Assembly (NCBI GenBank): GCA_030673645.1
Contig: DAOVIO010000068.1
Span: 1-19,053, forward strand
Length of the DNA: 19,053 bases
Source of the DNA: JAGLSB01 sp023135955
Lineage (GTDB): Bacteria; Bacteroidota; Bacteroidia; Bacteroidales; GCA-2748055
Reading direction: 5' to 3'
Part shown: piece after piece, positions 17,655 through 19,053 of the stretch
Numbering within the stretch: position 1 is the first letter of the stretch
How the letters are laid out: every line of letters begins with the position of its first letter
Translations under genes and position numbers: made by a program
The notes under the pieces: generated by a model
The model's database searches: none
Seen by the model: the letters and a program-made list of their open reading frames with translations, nothing else
Told to the model about the DNA's origin: nothing

Positions 17655-19053
17655 ATGATATTAAAATTGATGAAAACAAAATATATTACTAAATCTATCC
17701 AAACAGGAATTTATTACCTGTCTGGAGTGATTCTTGCATTACTGTTATTATTTTTTTCAGGATGTCAGAAAACCTGGGATGAGCATTACTCCGCTTCAGA
17801 CCCTGCAGTGAACAAGTTACTATGGGATGAAATTCAGTTAAATGATAATTTCACCCTTTTTACAAGCTATATCATAGAAAATGAACTGGATACTATTCTG
17901 ACTAGCAATCAACAATATACCTTATTTATCCCTAATAATGAGGCTTTTGAAAGCATTCCAGACTCAATAAGTATAAATTCATTTTTGCTTAACCATCTTA
18001 TTTCACCGAATATATTTTCTTTAAGGAATATTGAAAAGATCTCTAAGCTTCAAACCTTGTCAGGTAAATTTGCACTTATTGAGAAAACTGATAGTACTTT
18101 ATATTTTGATGGTACAAGAATTACAGGCCAAAGCCCGGTTTATCTTGATGGCAGGTATTATGAGGTTGAGAATTTCCCATTTGCCAGGCTCAGTTTCAAT
18201 GAATATTTCCAGCAAAATTTACCAGCCATTTATAACTATATAAATTCCCAGGTTTACGATTCACTTGATATAATACAAAGTACTCCAATAAGGATTGAGG
18301 ATGGAATGACCATTTACGATTCTGCTTTCATCACCATCAGTCCTTTTGAAAACAGGTATTTTCCAATCAGCCAGGAATCCCGTTATGAGTTTGCAACATT
18401 TGTACTTTTTAACCAGCAACAATATAATTCAGCCCTGGATTTTATGGCAAGCAGATTGGGAGAAACATTTGTTTCCCATGAGGACATCCCTCTGTCATGG
18501 CAGGAGACTATACTTTTCCCTGTGTTTTTTGATAATGGGATATTCGATAATGCCTTGACAGTCCAGGAATTGTCTGATCTTAATTTGCTAAATATTCTTG
18601 GAGAGGAAGTAGTCCTGGATCCGGGTTCAATAGATCCTGAATCCAAAATAGAATGCAGCAACGGTTATATATATGAATTCTATGATTTCGAGGTGCCGGA
18701 TTCACTTTACATGGGTGAGATTAGAATCGAGGGAGAGGATCTGATTGACTCAATTGGTGCGGATATATATGCATGGAAAGAGGACGTGGTATTAACGGGT
18801 GAAATATTTGAACCTTATGAATCCAGTTCTTCACAGGCATCAGGAAATAAATACCTGGTTGTTTCAATGGGTCCGTCATTTACAGGAGAGTTTTCGATTG
18901 AGTTTACTTTCCCCAACATCTTCCCCAGGCGTTACAGAATGGAATGGAGAGCTAACTACAGGCCTTCAGGAAACTATAAGATATTTGTAAATGATGAAGA
19001 AGTGGGGCAGTACGATACATACAACCTTCGAAATCCATTAATTAGTGTGGGAG
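17655..19053 (+). CDS. Third fasciclin-like lipoprotein, cut by the window end
   Basis: A reading frame opens 2 bases after the preceding stop and stays open to the window edge (466 codons visible), so the 3' end is missing. It has a lipoprotein signal: hydrophobic stretch about 22-34, lipobox FSGC, Cys37 counted from ATG 17655. ATG 17670 (MKTKYITKS...) is an equally good start and gives the more usual signal n-region. FAS1 features are FTLFTSYIIENELDTILT (66-83) and YTLFIPNNEAF (88-98), with a closing region around RYYEVENFPFARLSF (167-181). A second divergent segment (about 182-345) has YEFATFVLFNQQQYNSALDF and NGYIYEFYDFEVP (336-348). From about 355 it has a beta-rich domain whose IEFTFPNIFPRRYRMEW (415-431) and KIFVNDEEVG (442-451) resemble the C-terminal domain of the upstream fasciclin protein. 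It belongs to the same operon. Confidence 0.8.
   Translation, partial: MILKLMKTKYITKSIQTGIYYLSGVILALLLLFFSGCQKTWDEHYSASDPAVNKLLWDEIQLNDNFTLFTSYIIENELDTILTSNQQYTLFIPNNEAFESIPDSISINSFLLNHLISPNIFSLRNIEKISKLQTLSGKFALIEKTDSTLYFDGTRITGQSPVYLDGRYYEVENFPFARLSFNEYFQQNLPAIYNYINSQVYDSLDIIQSTPIRIEDGMTIYDSAFITISPFENRYFPISQESRYEFATFVLFNQQQYNSALDFMASRLGETFVSHEDIPLSWQETILFPVFFDNGIFDNALTVQELSDLNLLNILGEEVVLDPGSIDPESKIECSNGYIYEFYDFEVPDSLYMGEIRIEGEDLIDSIGADIYAWKEDVVLTGEIFEPYESSSSQASGNKYLVVSMGPSFTGEFSIEFTFPNIFPRRYRMEWRANYRPSGNYKIFVNDEEVGQYDTYNLRNPLISVG

Noticed and set aside
18031..18558. Short plus-strand frames 18031-18243 and 18346-18558
   Set aside because: They lie out of frame within the third fasciclin-like gene, which is continuously open from 17655 to the window end and has a signal peptide and FAS1 motif.

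Overview
The window looks like chromosomal DNA from a member of the Bacteroidota, probably an environmental Bacteroidales/Marinilabiliales-type or similar organism. The basis is a SusC/SusD pair, a hybrid two-component regulator with AraC output, lipoprotein signal peptides, AT-rich intergenic DNA with TAnnTTTG-type promoter boxes, and no clear purine-rich Shine-Dalgarno sites. The lineage below phylum is inference. No RNA genes, CRISPR arrays or insertion sequences were seen.

Layout. (1) 1-421 is non-coding with a promoter candidate. (2) 422-2299 (+) encodes a lipoprotein with a clan GH-A-like TIM-barrel glycoside hydrolase fold and an odd 45-residue C-terminal tail. (3) 2329-3951 (-), convergent with it, encodes a secreted GH31 enzyme resembling the alpha-galactosidase branch. 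(4) 3952-4429 is non-coding with an imperfect inverted repeat and short repeats. (5) 4430-8536 (-) encodes a 1368-residue hybrid two-component system (HTCS) sensor-regulator. (6) 8537-9005 is a divergent regulatory region with a perfect 16-bp-arm palindrome next to the HTCS start, a possible 49-codon ORF, and a promoter-like box. (7) 9006 to the window end (+) is a tightly packed operon: four-segment fasciclin-like lipoprotein, SusC, SusD, fasciclin lipoprotein, and a third fasciclin-like lipoprotein cut by the window edge.

How the genes may work together. The HTCS would sense a periplasmic ligand through its 14-blade propeller region and control the divergent operon, possibly also the two hydrolases. 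SusC and SusD would form an outer-membrane importer for an oligomeric ligand, and the three fasciclin-like lipoproteins would be accessory surface or periplasmic components. The operon portion seen holds no hydrolase. Glycan chemistry is represented only by the two hydrolase genes on the far side of the HTCS, so the substrate cannot be named from sequence alone. The fasciclin-SusC-SusD-fasciclin-fasciclin arrangement is the most interesting part of the window.
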